Made by a program: the position numbers and the translations under genes. This document shows, piece after piece, positions 8,020 to 16,253 of a stretch of DNA of 38,675 nucleotides. Location of the stretch: contig DBWM01000018.1 of NCBI GenBank assembly GCA_002309015.1, positions 22,947-61,621 on the forward strand, read 5' to 3'. This DNA comes from Myxococcales bacterium UBA1238. GTDB lineage: Bacteria; Myxococcota_A; Bradymonadia; UBA7976; UBA1532. Under the pieces are notes generated by a model that had not been told where the DNA came from, made no database searches, and saw nothing but the letters and a program-made list of their open reading frames with translations. How positions within the stretch are numbered: position 1 is the stretch's first letter; each line of letters begins with the position of its first letter.

Positions 8020-8713
8020 GCTGAACGCCCAGATGCTCGCGATAAAGCTGCAAAAGCGATCCCTGCCCGATGGGGCCTGCGAATAAAACCCGACCCTTCC
8101 TGAGGAAGATCGCGCCGTTTGCAAGGCCGCTCAAACTTTGAAGATCGTGGCTCACCACCAGCGCAATGCCCCCGGATTTCTGATGTTCGAGCAGAGCCGC
8201 CTGAAGCAGGGCCTGACCTTCAAAATCGAGGGCCGTAAAAGGCTCGTCCAGAATCAAAAGTTCGGGATCGTGCAAAAAGGCGCGCGCGAGAGACAGGCGC
8301 TGCAACTGCCCCCGGCTCATCGTTCGCAAGAAAACCTGAGATTCCTTTTTGAGCCCGAAGCGCTCCAGCGCCGCTCCCGTCTTTTCGAGCGGATCCCTAA
8401 GGCCGTAGAGATGGGCCAGGAACAATAAATTTTCTTCTGCGGTCAGCTCGGCGTAGCAAAGAGGTTTCTCGGCTACATATCCGATGCGCCGGCAAAGGCC
8501 TGAACGATTTTGATGCGCATTTTGCCCGTCGATCTGCCACTCGCCTTCTTCAGGCTTTTGCAGGAGCGCCAAAATGCGGCAAAGACAGCTCTTGCCCGCC
8601 CCATTCTGCCCGCAGAGTGCCCATAAACTTCCAGGTTCGAGCTCAAACCCCACCCGAAGGAGCGCCCATTGTTCACCAAAGCAAAGCCCCAGATTTTTGG
8701 CTTCCGCAAACAT
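8009..8713 (-). CDS. ccmA: ABC transporter ATPase CcmA
   Basis: This 234-residue cytoplasmic ATPase drives the CcmABCD step of cytochrome c maturation. Walker A is GQNGAGKS (35-42), the signature motif is MSRGQLQRL (132-140), Walker B is LLILDEP (152-158) with catalytic Glu157, and the switch His is 189 (VVSHD). All catalytic positions are intact. The ATG at 8713 is preceded by GGGGAG and touches the ccmF stop (TGATG). A frame extending 42 codons upstream overlaps ccmF and adds nothing family-like, so it was not used. Confidence 0.94.
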   Translation of the reverse strand: MFAEAKNLGLCFGEQWALLRVGFELEPGSLWALCGQNGAGKSCLCRILALLQKPEEGEWQIDGQNAHQNRSGLCRRIGYVAEKPLCYAELTAEENLLFLAHLYGLRDPLEKTGAALERFGLKKESQVFLRTMSRGQLQRLSLARAFLHDPELLILDEPFTALDFEGQALLQAALLEHQKSGGIALVVSHDLQSLSGLANGAIFLRKGRVLFAGPIGQGSLLQLYREHLGVQHEV

Positions 8714-10620
8714 CAGGACTCCCCTTTTTGCATGCTTTTCAATGCCTGAACTCCAAAGCAGGCCGTAAGCCCCAAAAGGCCAAAGAGTGAAGCGCAACCC
8801 CCCGCCCAAATCAAAAAATAGAGCGGCGTCAAAAACCATTTGAGCCTGATTTTGGGTGGCGAGGCTTCAAGAATTGTGGGGATCACCGAAAACTCGTCCA
8901 GCTCGAGCCTGCAAAAATCGCGCTCTGCCGTTTTCTTTTTGCCTGCATAAAAACGATGTTCCAGCTCAAACGAGCAGAGCGCGCGATGACGCCTCAAAAG
9001 CTGAACCTGCGCCAGACGCGCCCGATCGCGCTCTTCAACCTTCAAAAGCCTGAATGTGGAACGCGTGCCTTGAATCGAAGTTTCCTGCCCCACGCCCTGG
9101 AGTTCTTCCTCGCCCCTGAGCTGCAGCGACAGCCCGCAGAGCCCAAAAACAAAAAGCCCGAGACCCAAAGTTGAAAGCTGCATCAAAAAAGCGGCACCAT
9201 CCCGTTTCTTTTGCCGAAAAAGCCCAAACAATCCTTCCCATTTGAAGCTCAGGCAAAGCCCAAAGCCCAGAGCGGCCGCCCATAAAACTTCAATCCCCTG
9301 CCAGACAGAGAGCGCATGCGGTACGGCATGCTCAGGCTTTAAAAAAATGGTTCGAAGCCCGTATCGGTTGCTCCAGATCAAACAAAGCGGCATCGCGAAC
9401 GCGAGCAGAACGATCATGCGCTTCCGCCAGCGGCTCTGATCCGCCATCGATCGCAAAAGTCCGAGCGTCAGCAGCAAAAGCCCGAGCGGGACTTCAAAAA
9501 CGTTGTACCAGCCCGCTCCAAACCGTTTCGGTGTTCCAAAGAGCGCCGTCAGCGGCTGCGCGAGCGTGCCCAAAAGCAAAACCAGCAGCATCGCGCCCAA
9601 AACGAGCTGCATGAAAAGCAAAGTGAGCGATTCGGGCGCACCGACTGATGCCTGAATAGTCCGTCCCCGCCTTTTGGCCGCAATCTGCGCCCCAAGAAAC
9701 AGCGAGAAGCTGATCAAAAAGATCGCCGCAAAGGCCGAACTTGTGGGACTCATGCCGAAGCTGTGAAGCGAGGTCACGAGCTTTGATCGCGTCAGCATCG
9801 CGCCCAGCATCGCCAAAAGAAAACTCAGGCCCGCCCAAAACCGCCGCGCCCCCGAACCCGAAACCAAAAGCGCGCCCAAAAGCGACAAAAACGGCATCAG
9901 CGAAGCGTTCTCCACGGGATCCCACGCCCAGAAACCGCCCCAGGCAAGTTCAGCATGCGCCCAGACGCCGCCCGTAAAATTCCCAAAAGCGAAGCAAAAG
10001 AAAGCGCCCCACAAAGCGGGCCTCAAACGTTCAAACAACCCCTCGCGCTCAAAAAACAGGCCCTCGGCCAACAAAGCAAAAAACGGCAGCGCCAATAGCG
10101 CATACCCTAAAAACAAAGCGGGCGGATGAAGCCACATTTCTGCGGTCTGAAGCAGCGGCTCGAGCCCCAGACCGTCCTGCGGCAATTCTGAAGCCTGAAG
10201 CGGCGCAAAGGGCGAATCCACAAAGGCTTCGACGATCAACAGTGCAGACTGAAAGGCAAAATAAAGGCCCGATGCCCGACAGGGCTTTAAAAAAACGAAT
10301 CCCAGCGCGCTCTGAAAACATAACCAGAGCAAAAGCGACCCCGGCTGCCCCGCCCAAAAAGACGGGATCAGCTCCCAGGGCGTCATGCTGGCGCTCGAAG
10401 TTTTAAAGATGTAGCGGATCGAAAAATCGCGAAGATTGAAGAGCAAAAACAGCCATCCGGCCGAAAAAAGAAGCAAAATGAACTGCCAGAGCCGTGCTTT
10501 TTTAAAAAAAGGCTGAACTCTGACCGCAAAGCCTGAAACCGCGCAAAAAATGGAAGCCAAAAGCGATGCAAAGAGCAGCGCCTGGCCCAAAAACCCGCTC
10601 ATCGATATTTCGAGGGACAT
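8713..10620 (-). CDS. ccmF: Heme lyase component CcmF
   Basis: This 635-residue polytopic membrane protein takes heme from CcmE and attaches it to apocytochrome c. It has GQPGSLLLW (91-99), the MWLHPPALFLGY segment with a candidate heme ligand His165, and the WWD domain at about 220-240 (AWGGFWAWDPVENAS). A second conserved His sits in TSLHSFG. The large periplasmic C-terminal domain precedes a last membrane helix. WAHAEL replaces the more usual WAYxEL at 220-225. The start overlaps the ccmE 3' end by 22 bp, with GAGGTGG about 8 bp upstream. No CcmG or CcmH gene follows in this operon. Confidence 0.94.
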   Translation of the reverse strand: MSLEISMSGFLGQALLFASLLASIFCAVSGFAVRVQPFFKKARLWQFILLLFSAGWLFLLFNLRDFSIRYIFKTSSASMTPWELIPSFWAGQPGSLLLWLCFQSALGFVFLKPCRASGLYFAFQSALLIVEAFVDSPFAPLQASELPQDGLGLEPLLQTAEMWLHPPALFLGYALLALPFFALLAEGLFFEREGLFERLRPALWGAFFCFAFGNFTGGVWAHAELAWGGFWAWDPVENASLMPFLSLLGALLVSGSGARRFWAGLSFLLAMLGAMLTRSKLVTSLHSFGMSPTSSAFAAIFLISFSLFLGAQIAAKRRGRTIQASVGAPESLTLLFMQLVLGAMLLVLLLGTLAQPLTALFGTPKRFGAGWYNVFEVPLGLLLLTLGLLRSMADQSRWRKRMIVLLAFAMPLCLIWSNRYGLRTIFLKPEHAVPHALSVWQGIEVLWAAALGFGLCLSFKWEGLFGLFRQKKRDGAAFLMQLSTLGLGLFVFGLCGLSLQLRGEEELQGVGQETSIQGTRSTFRLLKVEERDRARLAQVQLLRRHRALCSFELEHRFYAGKKKTAERDFCRLELDEFSVIPTILEASPPKIRLKWFLTPLYFLIWAGGCASLFGLLGLTACFGVQALKSMQKGES

Positions 10621-10970
10621 TTGGCCACCACCTCATCGGCCTTCAAAACATTCGCGCTCAAAATGCCGCTCACCAGCGCCTCCCTCGATTCTTCGAGGGC
10701 ATCGGGCAGCGCCCCTGCAAACTGCACCAAAATCCTGCAGCGCTCGCCCGCAAGCTCAAACCGCACCGGAACTTCCGGATCGCGCTTCAAACTCCCAGGC
10801 GCCACCACCCCCAGCACCTGCACCGGCTTCTCGCCCGTCCCCGCCTCACAGGCCTCATCAACCTGCAAAAAAAGCTGCCCCTCCTCCAAAAAACTTTGCG
10901 CGAGCGCATAAAAAAACGCCACGCCCAAAACCAAAAGGATGCCGTAAAGCCATTTTCGGGAATGCTTCAT
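10599..10970 (-). CDS. ccmE: Heme chaperone CcmE, CxxxY variant
   Basis: The 123-residue protein has an N-terminal membrane anchor (about 6-25) and an OB-fold periplasmic domain that carries heme between CcmC and CcmF. Near the C-terminus the usual heme-binding HxxxY is replaced by CPSKY, so Cys rather than His would bind heme. This is the known variant CcmE found in some archaea and delta-type bacteria, where it goes with absence of CcmH. The absence of ccmH from this operon agrees. The protein is shorter than E. coli CcmE because the flexible tail after the motif is missing. It is the first gene of the ccm operon, and a 41-bp repeat unit starts 2 bp before its start codon. Confidence 0.88.
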   Translation of the reverse strand: MKHSRKWLYGILLVLGVAFFYALAQSFLEEGQLFLQVDEACEAGTGEKPVQVLGVVAPGSLKRDPEVPVRFELAGERCRILVQFAGALPDALEESREALVSGILSANVLKADEVVAKCPSKYR

Positions 10971-10971
10971 G

Positions 10972-11108
10972 ATTGAACTTTCTTTTTGAAGCGACGGCTC
11001 AAAAAGCCCCCGCCCGAACTTTCAAGCCGGACTCTGCGCCCTTCCCTGCGCCTCTTGAAAACTCAACGCTCAAAAATCACCCTTTGCGGTTGACTTTGAA
11101 CTTTTGGC
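10972..11108. repeat. 41-bp phased dyad array C
   Basis: In the divergent gap between ccmE and the 11147 gene, four copies of the dyad core recur at exactly 41-bp steps: ATTGAACTTTCTTT (10972), CCCGAACTTTCAAG (11013), CTTGAAAACTCAAC (11054) and TTTGAACTTTTGGC (11095). They belong to the same core family as arrays A and B but are more decayed, and the intervening sequence is hardly conserved. The array covers the region where the promoters for both flanking genes should lie. A possible -35 (TTGACT, 11090-11095) falls inside it, but no convincing -10 was found. Confidence 0.65.
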
Positions 11109-11146
11109 ATGCCATAGCATGTAAAATTTTTTTGCGAGGCATTTCC

Positions 11147-11707
11147 ATGAAAGACAAGTTGGCGGAATTCTTTGGTTCCCTGTTGCAAAGCGACGTCGCC
11201 ACCCGGGTTTTGCAGAGCGAGAATCTTCAGAACGCGTTCGTCAAGGCGTTTACCAAATCTGCAGAGCTCAAGCAGACCGTCGAGAACCGCATGAGCGTTC
11301 TTGTCGATACATTGCATCTGGTGAGCCGCGAATCTTTTGAAGCGATCAAAAATGAGATTCAGGATTTGCGCAACCAAATCGTCGGACAGGATCTGAAGGA
11401 TCTTTCGAGCCGCCTGACGCGACTTGAGGACGCTTTTGCCGCGTTCCAGGCGCAATATCGCGAAGACGGAGAAAAAAAGTCGGTCGAAATGTCGCAGTTT
11501 GCGGTGGATTTTCAAACCAAACTCGACGCGATCAAGTCCGAACTGCAAAGCCCGTTCCAAAGCGCGCCCGCAGCGGCTGCCACCGAAGCTGCAACTTCCC
11601 GGTCGAACGCCGACGACATCTTTGAACATCCCGCACAGTCAAACAGCGCAGAAGTTCCCGCAAGCGCGCCCAAGCCCCGCCGCAGCCGCAAAAAATCCGG
11701 CAACTGA
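11147..11707 (+). CDS. Small coiled-coil protein with basic tail
   Basis: I do not recognise a specific family. The 186-residue soluble protein is helical. The first 90 residues (starting MKDKLAEFFGSLLQ) look like a bundle, and about 95-150 gives a coiled coil with regular Leu spacing (LSSRLTRLEDAFAAFQ). An Ala/Ser/Pro-rich linker and a basic tail (PKPRRSRKKSGN) end the protein. The overall plan resembles phasin or BMFP-type accessory proteins and small nucleoid-associated proteins, but none can be claimed. The ATG at 11147 has GAGG at 11136-11139. The frame runs further upstream, but those codons overlap repeat array C. Confidence 0.75.
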   Translation: MKDKLAEFFGSLLQSDVATRVLQSENLQNAFVKAFTKSAELKQTVENRMSVLVDTLHLVSRESFEAIKNEIQDLRNQIVGQDLKDLSSRLTRLEDAFAAFQAQYREDGEKKSVEMSQFAVDFQTKLDAIKSELQSPFQSAPAAAATEAATSRSNADDIFEHPAQSNSAEVPASAPKPRRSRKKSGN

Positions 11708-11793
11708 TCCCTCAAAACTTCCTTCCTTTCGCTCGATCTGATCGCAAGCTGACTTTAGGTTCCGACGTCCCTTCCGACCGCTTCGCAGCCTTC

Positions 11794-12012
11794 TTCCCCA
11801 AAGGGAAAGGCTTCGTGGACCGCTTTTCCTGGTTCCAGAGACTTCGAGTTTTGCATCGGGCCGTTCCACGCCTTACTTGAACTTTCAAGTTTCGCATCGA
11901 GCCGTTCTGCGTCGTACTTGAACTTTCAAGTATCGCACAGAGCCGTTCGGTTCCATTCTTGAACTTTCAAGTCCTGCATCGGGCCGTTCGATTCCATTCT
12001 TGAACTTTCAAG
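11794..12012. repeat. 41-bp phased dyad array B
   Basis: Between the convergent coiled-coil gene and the long TPR gene, CTTGAACTTTCAAG occurs four times without change at 11876, 11917, 11958 and 11999, always 41 bp apart. One unit upstream, at 11835, is a decayed copy. Two units upstream, at 11794, is a different but perfect dyad, TTCCC-CAAA-GGGAA, centred exactly on the same phase. Sequence between dyads is well conserved (GCATCGAGCCGTTC and variants). The last dyad contains the stop codon of the TPR gene. The rest of this 300-bp gap (11708-11793) has no visible gene. Confidence 0.88.
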
Positions 12013-15000
12013 TTCCATGCAGAATCGATTCGAGCAGATCCTGAACGTTCTTTTCTTCGCTCGTGCCCTTGCAGTCTTCGGCCGCAGCTTTCGCGCTCTT
12101 TAAAGCCTCGTCTCTCTGGCCCATCTGTAACTGCAAGTTTGCGATGCGCTTGAAGATCTTGCCTCTGAACTTTCCGGGTAAGGCGGCCTGCGCCTGAAGC
12201 TGAAGCAACGACAATAAACCGGCGTTATCGCCCAGCGCGATGAGAGTCTGCTCCTGCAAATCCATCGCTTCCACGTTTTCGGACCAGGCCTGAAGGCTCA
12301 GGTTCAAAAGCGATCGGCGCTCGGTTAAATCGGAACAGAGACGGGCGGCCTCCAAAGCGATCCGCGACTGTTTGGCCTTTGCTGTGGGCGTGTTTCCAAA
12401 GTCCAGAGCGGCCTGGGCTTTTAAAGCCTGACAAAGATCGGCCTCAGAGCCTTCCTGACGGGCAAAGTTGACCCAATCCTCGATCAGCATGCTTTCAGAC
12501 AAAACCTGACTCGCCTGGAAGTAAAACTGCATGGCTCTTGAAGGATCGGACTGCTCCAGAAAGCCTGCAACCTTCCACTTGCGATATGCAGCTTCCTTTT
12601 TGCTCAGATCATCCAGATCCTGAAGCATCACGTCGGCCGCTTCGCCGTTCCGGCCCGCTTCAGAAAGTAATTGCACCAGCAAATCGAGCGCGCGATCGCC
12701 CTCGGGAAGCGCAGCTTTCGCTGAAACGATCGCTTCTTCGATCCGACCTGCCGCCTTTAAGATCGAAGCCTTCAACAGCTCCACAGAACTTTCACTCTGC
12801 CCGCCCTGCCTTCTGCGATCGTACAATAAAAGCAAAGCATCGAAATCTTCGCGTACGGCGCAAACATCTTCCAGATTTTCGAGCGCCTCCTGCCAGGGAT
12901 CGCTTCCAGGACTTGCCAGATCGAGCGCGCGCCGCCAGGCCTCCTCCGCAGCTTCCATATCGCCCTTCTCGTCGCGCTCGTTTTCGGCCACCATCAGCCA
13001 CAAATCCGCCGCATCCTCGCTCTCGCCTGCTTGAATCGCCGCTTCGCGCAACGATCCCGCATCGCCCGCACTTAAACCTTCGAGATCGTCGTCCGGCGCA
13101 TCCGCAAAATCCCAGAACGCCGAATCCCCAGTCGGAGCTGACGAAGCCGCTTCCTGAACGTTCGCGTAAGACTCCAGCCGCGCCTCTTCCCAACCCGTAC
13201 CTTCACAGAGCGCGTGCAAAAACTCCGCGGGCGTCTGCAACTTTGAAGCTTCAAAAAGATCCTTCAGACGCGAAGCTTCCATCGCCGAGTCCGCCGCCTG
13301 CCCCCAAATCCCCGCCGCCGCAAGCGCCAGCTCCACATCGCGCCGCGCCGCAGCCTCCTCGCCCTGCAAAGCCTCGATTTGAGCCGCCTCCGCAAAACAA
13401 AGCGCCGCCGCATCCTCCTCCAGCAAGTCCGCATGCTTCTTTAAAACGTTCAGCAGCTCCGCGCGCCGATTCTGACTGCGATAGATCTCTTCAAGCCCCG
13501 AAAGCGCCCCCAAACATTTGGGTTGAACGCCCAAAGCCAGCGTATAGGCCTCCGCCGCCTCGTCTGAACGATCGAGATGCTTCCGGAGCCAGTCGCCGCG
13601 CTCACAATAAAATGAAGCCGTGCAATCCGCATCCACCGACGCATCCGCAAGCTGCAAACAGAGATCCGCCGCCTCCTCTGCCTCCCCCAGCTTTCGATCG
13701 AGCGCCAGGAGCGCCTCTGCAAACTGCAAGGGTTCCAAAGCCCGCGCTTCCAGCAAAATCGAGCGCGCCCGAACATCATCGCCCAGCGTCGACGACAAAA
13801 TCTGCGACAACGCAAACAACCACTGCGCCTTTTTGGGCCCCGGCTTTGCCCCGTGAATCGCAAGTTCCAGATCCCGCGCAAAATCCCCCGCATTCGCTGC
13901 GTGAAGATCCTTCAATGCGCAAAGCGCCTCGTCCACCTGCGTTTCAGTTCCACAAAGCGCCTTCTGGTAGAACCTCACGGCTTTCTGAGGGTCCACCCCG
14001 CGCAGCAAACGCGCCAGTTGAAGGTTCAAGTCCGCCCGCGACTGCGTTTTTGCCTCACTCTGCATCGCCCGGAGCGCCGATTCGACGTACTGCAGCCCCA
14101 AAGACTTTTCATTCTGCGCAAATGCGCATTCCGCAAGGGCACAGAACGCCTGAACCTGCCCCGGATCGCGTCCCGCCGCCGCCTGAAACTTCGAGATCGC
14201 CTCCGCATCGCGCCCCGCCCTTCTTAAAAGTTCACCCTGCCTGCAGCAGAGCTCCGCCACCTCCCCAGAAGCCTGAGGTAAAGCCGAAAACGCCTCGATG
14301 CCGCGATCGAAAATCCGGGAAGCCGCCTCCGCATTCCGCACCGCATCCTGCGCTTCCACCGCCTCCGCCCAGCCGCAAAAAGCCGGCACCGAATGTTCAA
14401 ACTGCCCCGCGATCGCCGAAAACACCTGCTCCGCCAACGCAAACGCCCGCTTTTGCAGCGCCGCCTGCCCCAAACGGATCCCAGACGCCTCCCCCAGCTC
14501 CGAAAGCTGATCCGCCATTTTCGAGAACGCCCGCGAAGCCTCCGCAACATCGCCCAGCAAAAGCGAGACCTCAAAATACGCGCTCCAAAGGCTGATCCAA
14601 CTTTCATGCGACGAAATCAGCTGCTCCAGCAGCGCCCTGCAGGTTTGAGGATCGCTCTGAAGCACCGCCCGCGCCGCCGCAAAATTCGAGAACGCCGCAA
14701 ACTCGCTCTGCCCCAAGGTTTGATATTCGCGCGCAAGCTCGACGTATTTTTTTTGCGCCTCTGCGTTTAAACCCTGCGCCCAAAGCCGCCGCGCCTTCGA
14801 AAGCAACGCCTGCAGCGCCGCCTCGCCCTCAAATGCGCGATCCGCAACCTCGGGCACATCGAGCATCAGCAGGCGATCGCACAAAAACCTTTGAGTCTCG
14901 CGCGGAGCCTCGCTCAAAAGCGCCCGATACGCCTCGCAGACCTCCGAAACCTCGCCCTTCGAAAGCCGGGTTTCCCACTCCAAATACGCCTCGCGCCCCC

Positions 15001-15724
15001 GCTCACACGCAAAATAAAGATCGCCGCAGGGCCCCAAAACATCGCTCTTTGAATCGCAAGCCGCATCGCGCACCCATTCGAGCGTCCATTTGCCCTGACT
15101 GCATTCCGAAAAAACCGCGCGCGCATCCCCACGGGAAGGCAACTTCCATCCCAGCGGCACCAGCGTCCAGCTTAAAATCGCTTCGAGCGGCGAGAACCGC
15201 ATTTTGGAGCACCCCAAAATTCCGGTCCGCCCCGCAAAGCTCGGCAGCGCCTCTGCAAAAGCCTGAAGCATCCGCGCACAAATCTGCGGCAGACTCTGAG
15301 ACGCCTGACCCCACATCTGCATCTCAAAGATCGAGATTGAAAGATCCTGCTCGCCCTCCAGCGCAAAAAGCCCGCGCATGAAAAACGGGATGCGATCCCC
15401 ATCCGCCTCACACCATTCCGCAAAGATCGAGACGGATCCCTCGCGCAGCTGCAGCGCACTCAAAAAAACCGGCGTCCCCCGCAACGCCTCGCGCGCCACC
15501 TTGAAAAGATCAGCCTCCGAAAGCGCGATGCGCAAGCGCTCCAGACTCGTCGCGTGCTGCTTAAACTGCGAAACCCCGCTGCTGAAATCGAGACGCCCCG
15601 GCAACGGCAGGCTCAGATGCAAAGCCTCAACTTCAAAATTGTTTTGGATGCGACAAGGGCTCAGCCGTAAAACTCCACGCCCCGCCTGCAGCTCCAAAGA
15701 AAACCCTGCACGCTGCCCACTCAC
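12008..15724 (-). CDS. 1238-residue TPR repeat protein
   Basis: This is a very long, apparently cytoplasmic protein without signal or membrane segment. The first 240 or so residues form a non-repeat domain I do not recognise. The rest is built of helical pairs of TPR type (for example around 460-620, with AEAISKFQAAAGRDPG-like units, and 700-830). An acidic stretch near 870-895 (DFADAPDDDLEGLSAGD) breaks the solenoid before more repeats. Such proteins act as scaffolds; the partner is unknown. The start is GTG at 15724 with GGGG upstream, 16 bp after the YkgJ-type gene. Its TGA stop lies in the last dyad of repeat array B. It is probably the last gene of the 17755-12008 operon. Confidence 0.85.
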   Translation of the reverse strand: MSGQRAGFSLELQAGRGVLRLSPCRIQNNFEVEALHLSLPLPGRLDFSSGVSQFKQHATSLERLRIALSEADLFKVAREALRGTPVFLSALQLREGSVSIFAEWCEADGDRIPFFMRGLFALEGEQDLSISIFEMQMWGQASQSLPQICARMLQAFAEALPSFAGRTGILGCSKMRFSPLEAILSWTLVPLGWKLPSRGDARAVFSECSQGKWTLEWVRDAACDSKSDVLGPCGDLYFACERGREAYLEWETRLSKGEVSEVCEAYRALLSEAPRETQRFLCDRLLMLDVPEVADRAFEGEAALQALLSKARRLWAQGLNAEAQKKYVELAREYQTLGQSEFAAFSNFAAARAVLQSDPQTCRALLEQLISSHESWISLWSAYFEVSLLLGDVAEASRAFSKMADQLSELGEASGIRLGQAALQKRAFALAEQVFSAIAGQFEHSVPAFCGWAEAVEAQDAVRNAEAASRIFDRGIEAFSALPQASGEVAELCCRQGELLRRAGRDAEAISKFQAAAGRDPGQVQAFCALAECAFAQNEKSLGLQYVESALRAMQSEAKTQSRADLNLQLARLLRGVDPQKAVRFYQKALCGTETQVDEALCALKDLHAANAGDFARDLELAIHGAKPGPKKAQWLFALSQILSSTLGDDVRARSILLEARALEPLQFAEALLALDRKLGEAEEAADLCLQLADASVDADCTASFYCERGDWLRKHLDRSDEAAEAYTLALGVQPKCLGALSGLEEIYRSQNRRAELLNVLKKHADLLEEDAAALCFAEAAQIEALQGEEAAARRDVELALAAAGIWGQAADSAMEASRLKDLFEASKLQTPAEFLHALCEGTGWEEARLESYANVQEAASSAPTGDSAFWDFADAPDDDLEGLSAGDAGSLREAAIQAGESEDAADLWLMVAENERDEKGDMEAAEEAWRRALDLASPGSDPWQEALENLEDVCAVREDFDALLLLYDRRRQGGQSESSVELLKASILKAAGRIEEAIVSAKAALPEGDRALDLLVQLLSEAGRNGEAADVMLQDLDDLSKKEAAYRKWKVAGFLEQSDPSRAMQFYFQASQVLSESMLIEDWVNFARQEGSEADLCQALKAQAALDFGNTPTAKAKQSRIALEAARLCSDLTERRSLLNLSLQAWSENVEAMDLQEQTLIALGDNAGLLSLLQLQAQAALPGKFRGKIFKRIANLQLQMGQRDEALKSAKAAAEDCKGTSEEKNVQDLLESILHGT

Positions 15725-15740
15725 TTGCGCCCCATCATTT

Positions 15741-16253
15741 TTATGACTCGACTTGCAAAGCCTGCGCTAAATCCGCTCGCTCCGGCTCCGAATGCGTCTG
15801 TAAATAACGCAAATTCACGAGCACCAAAAGCTGATTGACCAGATCCAGATTCATCACGCTTTCGGGCGGCACCTGCGCCTTCACTTCCGCCTCTGAAAGC
15901 CCCGCAAAGCAGCGCGAACACCAAACCAGCCCCTCGGACGACTGCACCGCCGGCCCATGGGTTCTGCAAATCAGCGGGCGCACGGGATAAATGCTGCAAG
16001 CGCCTTCGGCATCGATAAAAAGGCAGCGCGAAGGCTTCGGAGCGCGATCCCTGACCGCCTGCAACACGTCGGGATGCGCCTGCAACCATTCGCGAATCGC
16101 CGCCACCTCCACCGCAAACGCCGTGCGATCCGCGCAACAACAAGCGTCGCACCCCTTGCGACATGAAAGTCCCTGCCCCTGCCCGCGCTCCACTTTTTGC
16201 AAAAACGCGTCGATCTTTGCGACCAACGCGTCGTATTCCGGCAGGCTGCTCAC
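15741..16253 (-). CDS. YkgJ-family cysteine cluster protein
   Basis: The 170-residue protein has the cysteine pattern of the YkgJ (zinc- or iron-chelating domain) family: CRKGCDACCC at 31-40, then RCLFIDAEGACSIYPVRPLICRTHG further on. These cysteines probably bind a metal or Fe-S cluster; the function of the family is not settled. The start is GTG at 16253, which overlaps the stop of the upstream lipoprotein gene (GTGA, 4 bp). No strong ribosome-binding site is seen, so coupled translation is likely. Confidence 0.85.
   Translation of the reverse strand: MSSLPEYDALVAKIDAFLQKVERGQGQGLSCRKGCDACCCADRTAFAVEVAAIREWLQAHPDVLQAVRDRAPKPSRCLFIDAEGACSIYPVRPLICRTHGPAVQSSEGLVWCSRCFAGLSEAEVKAQVPPESVMNLDLVNQLLVLVNLRYLQTHSEPERADLAQALQVES

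Noticed and set aside
11787..11813. Hairpin AGCCTT..AGGCT as a terminator for the coiled-coil gene
   Set aside because: The stem is interrupted by a bulge and lacks a U-run; its centre coincides with the 41-bp phase, so it was treated as part of array B.
12538..14595. A 685-codon plus-strand reading frame opposite the TPR gene
   Set aside because: Translation is a Pro/Arg/Ala-rich run without domains, as expected from the antisense of a GC-biased gene. The minus strand encodes clear TPR repeats.
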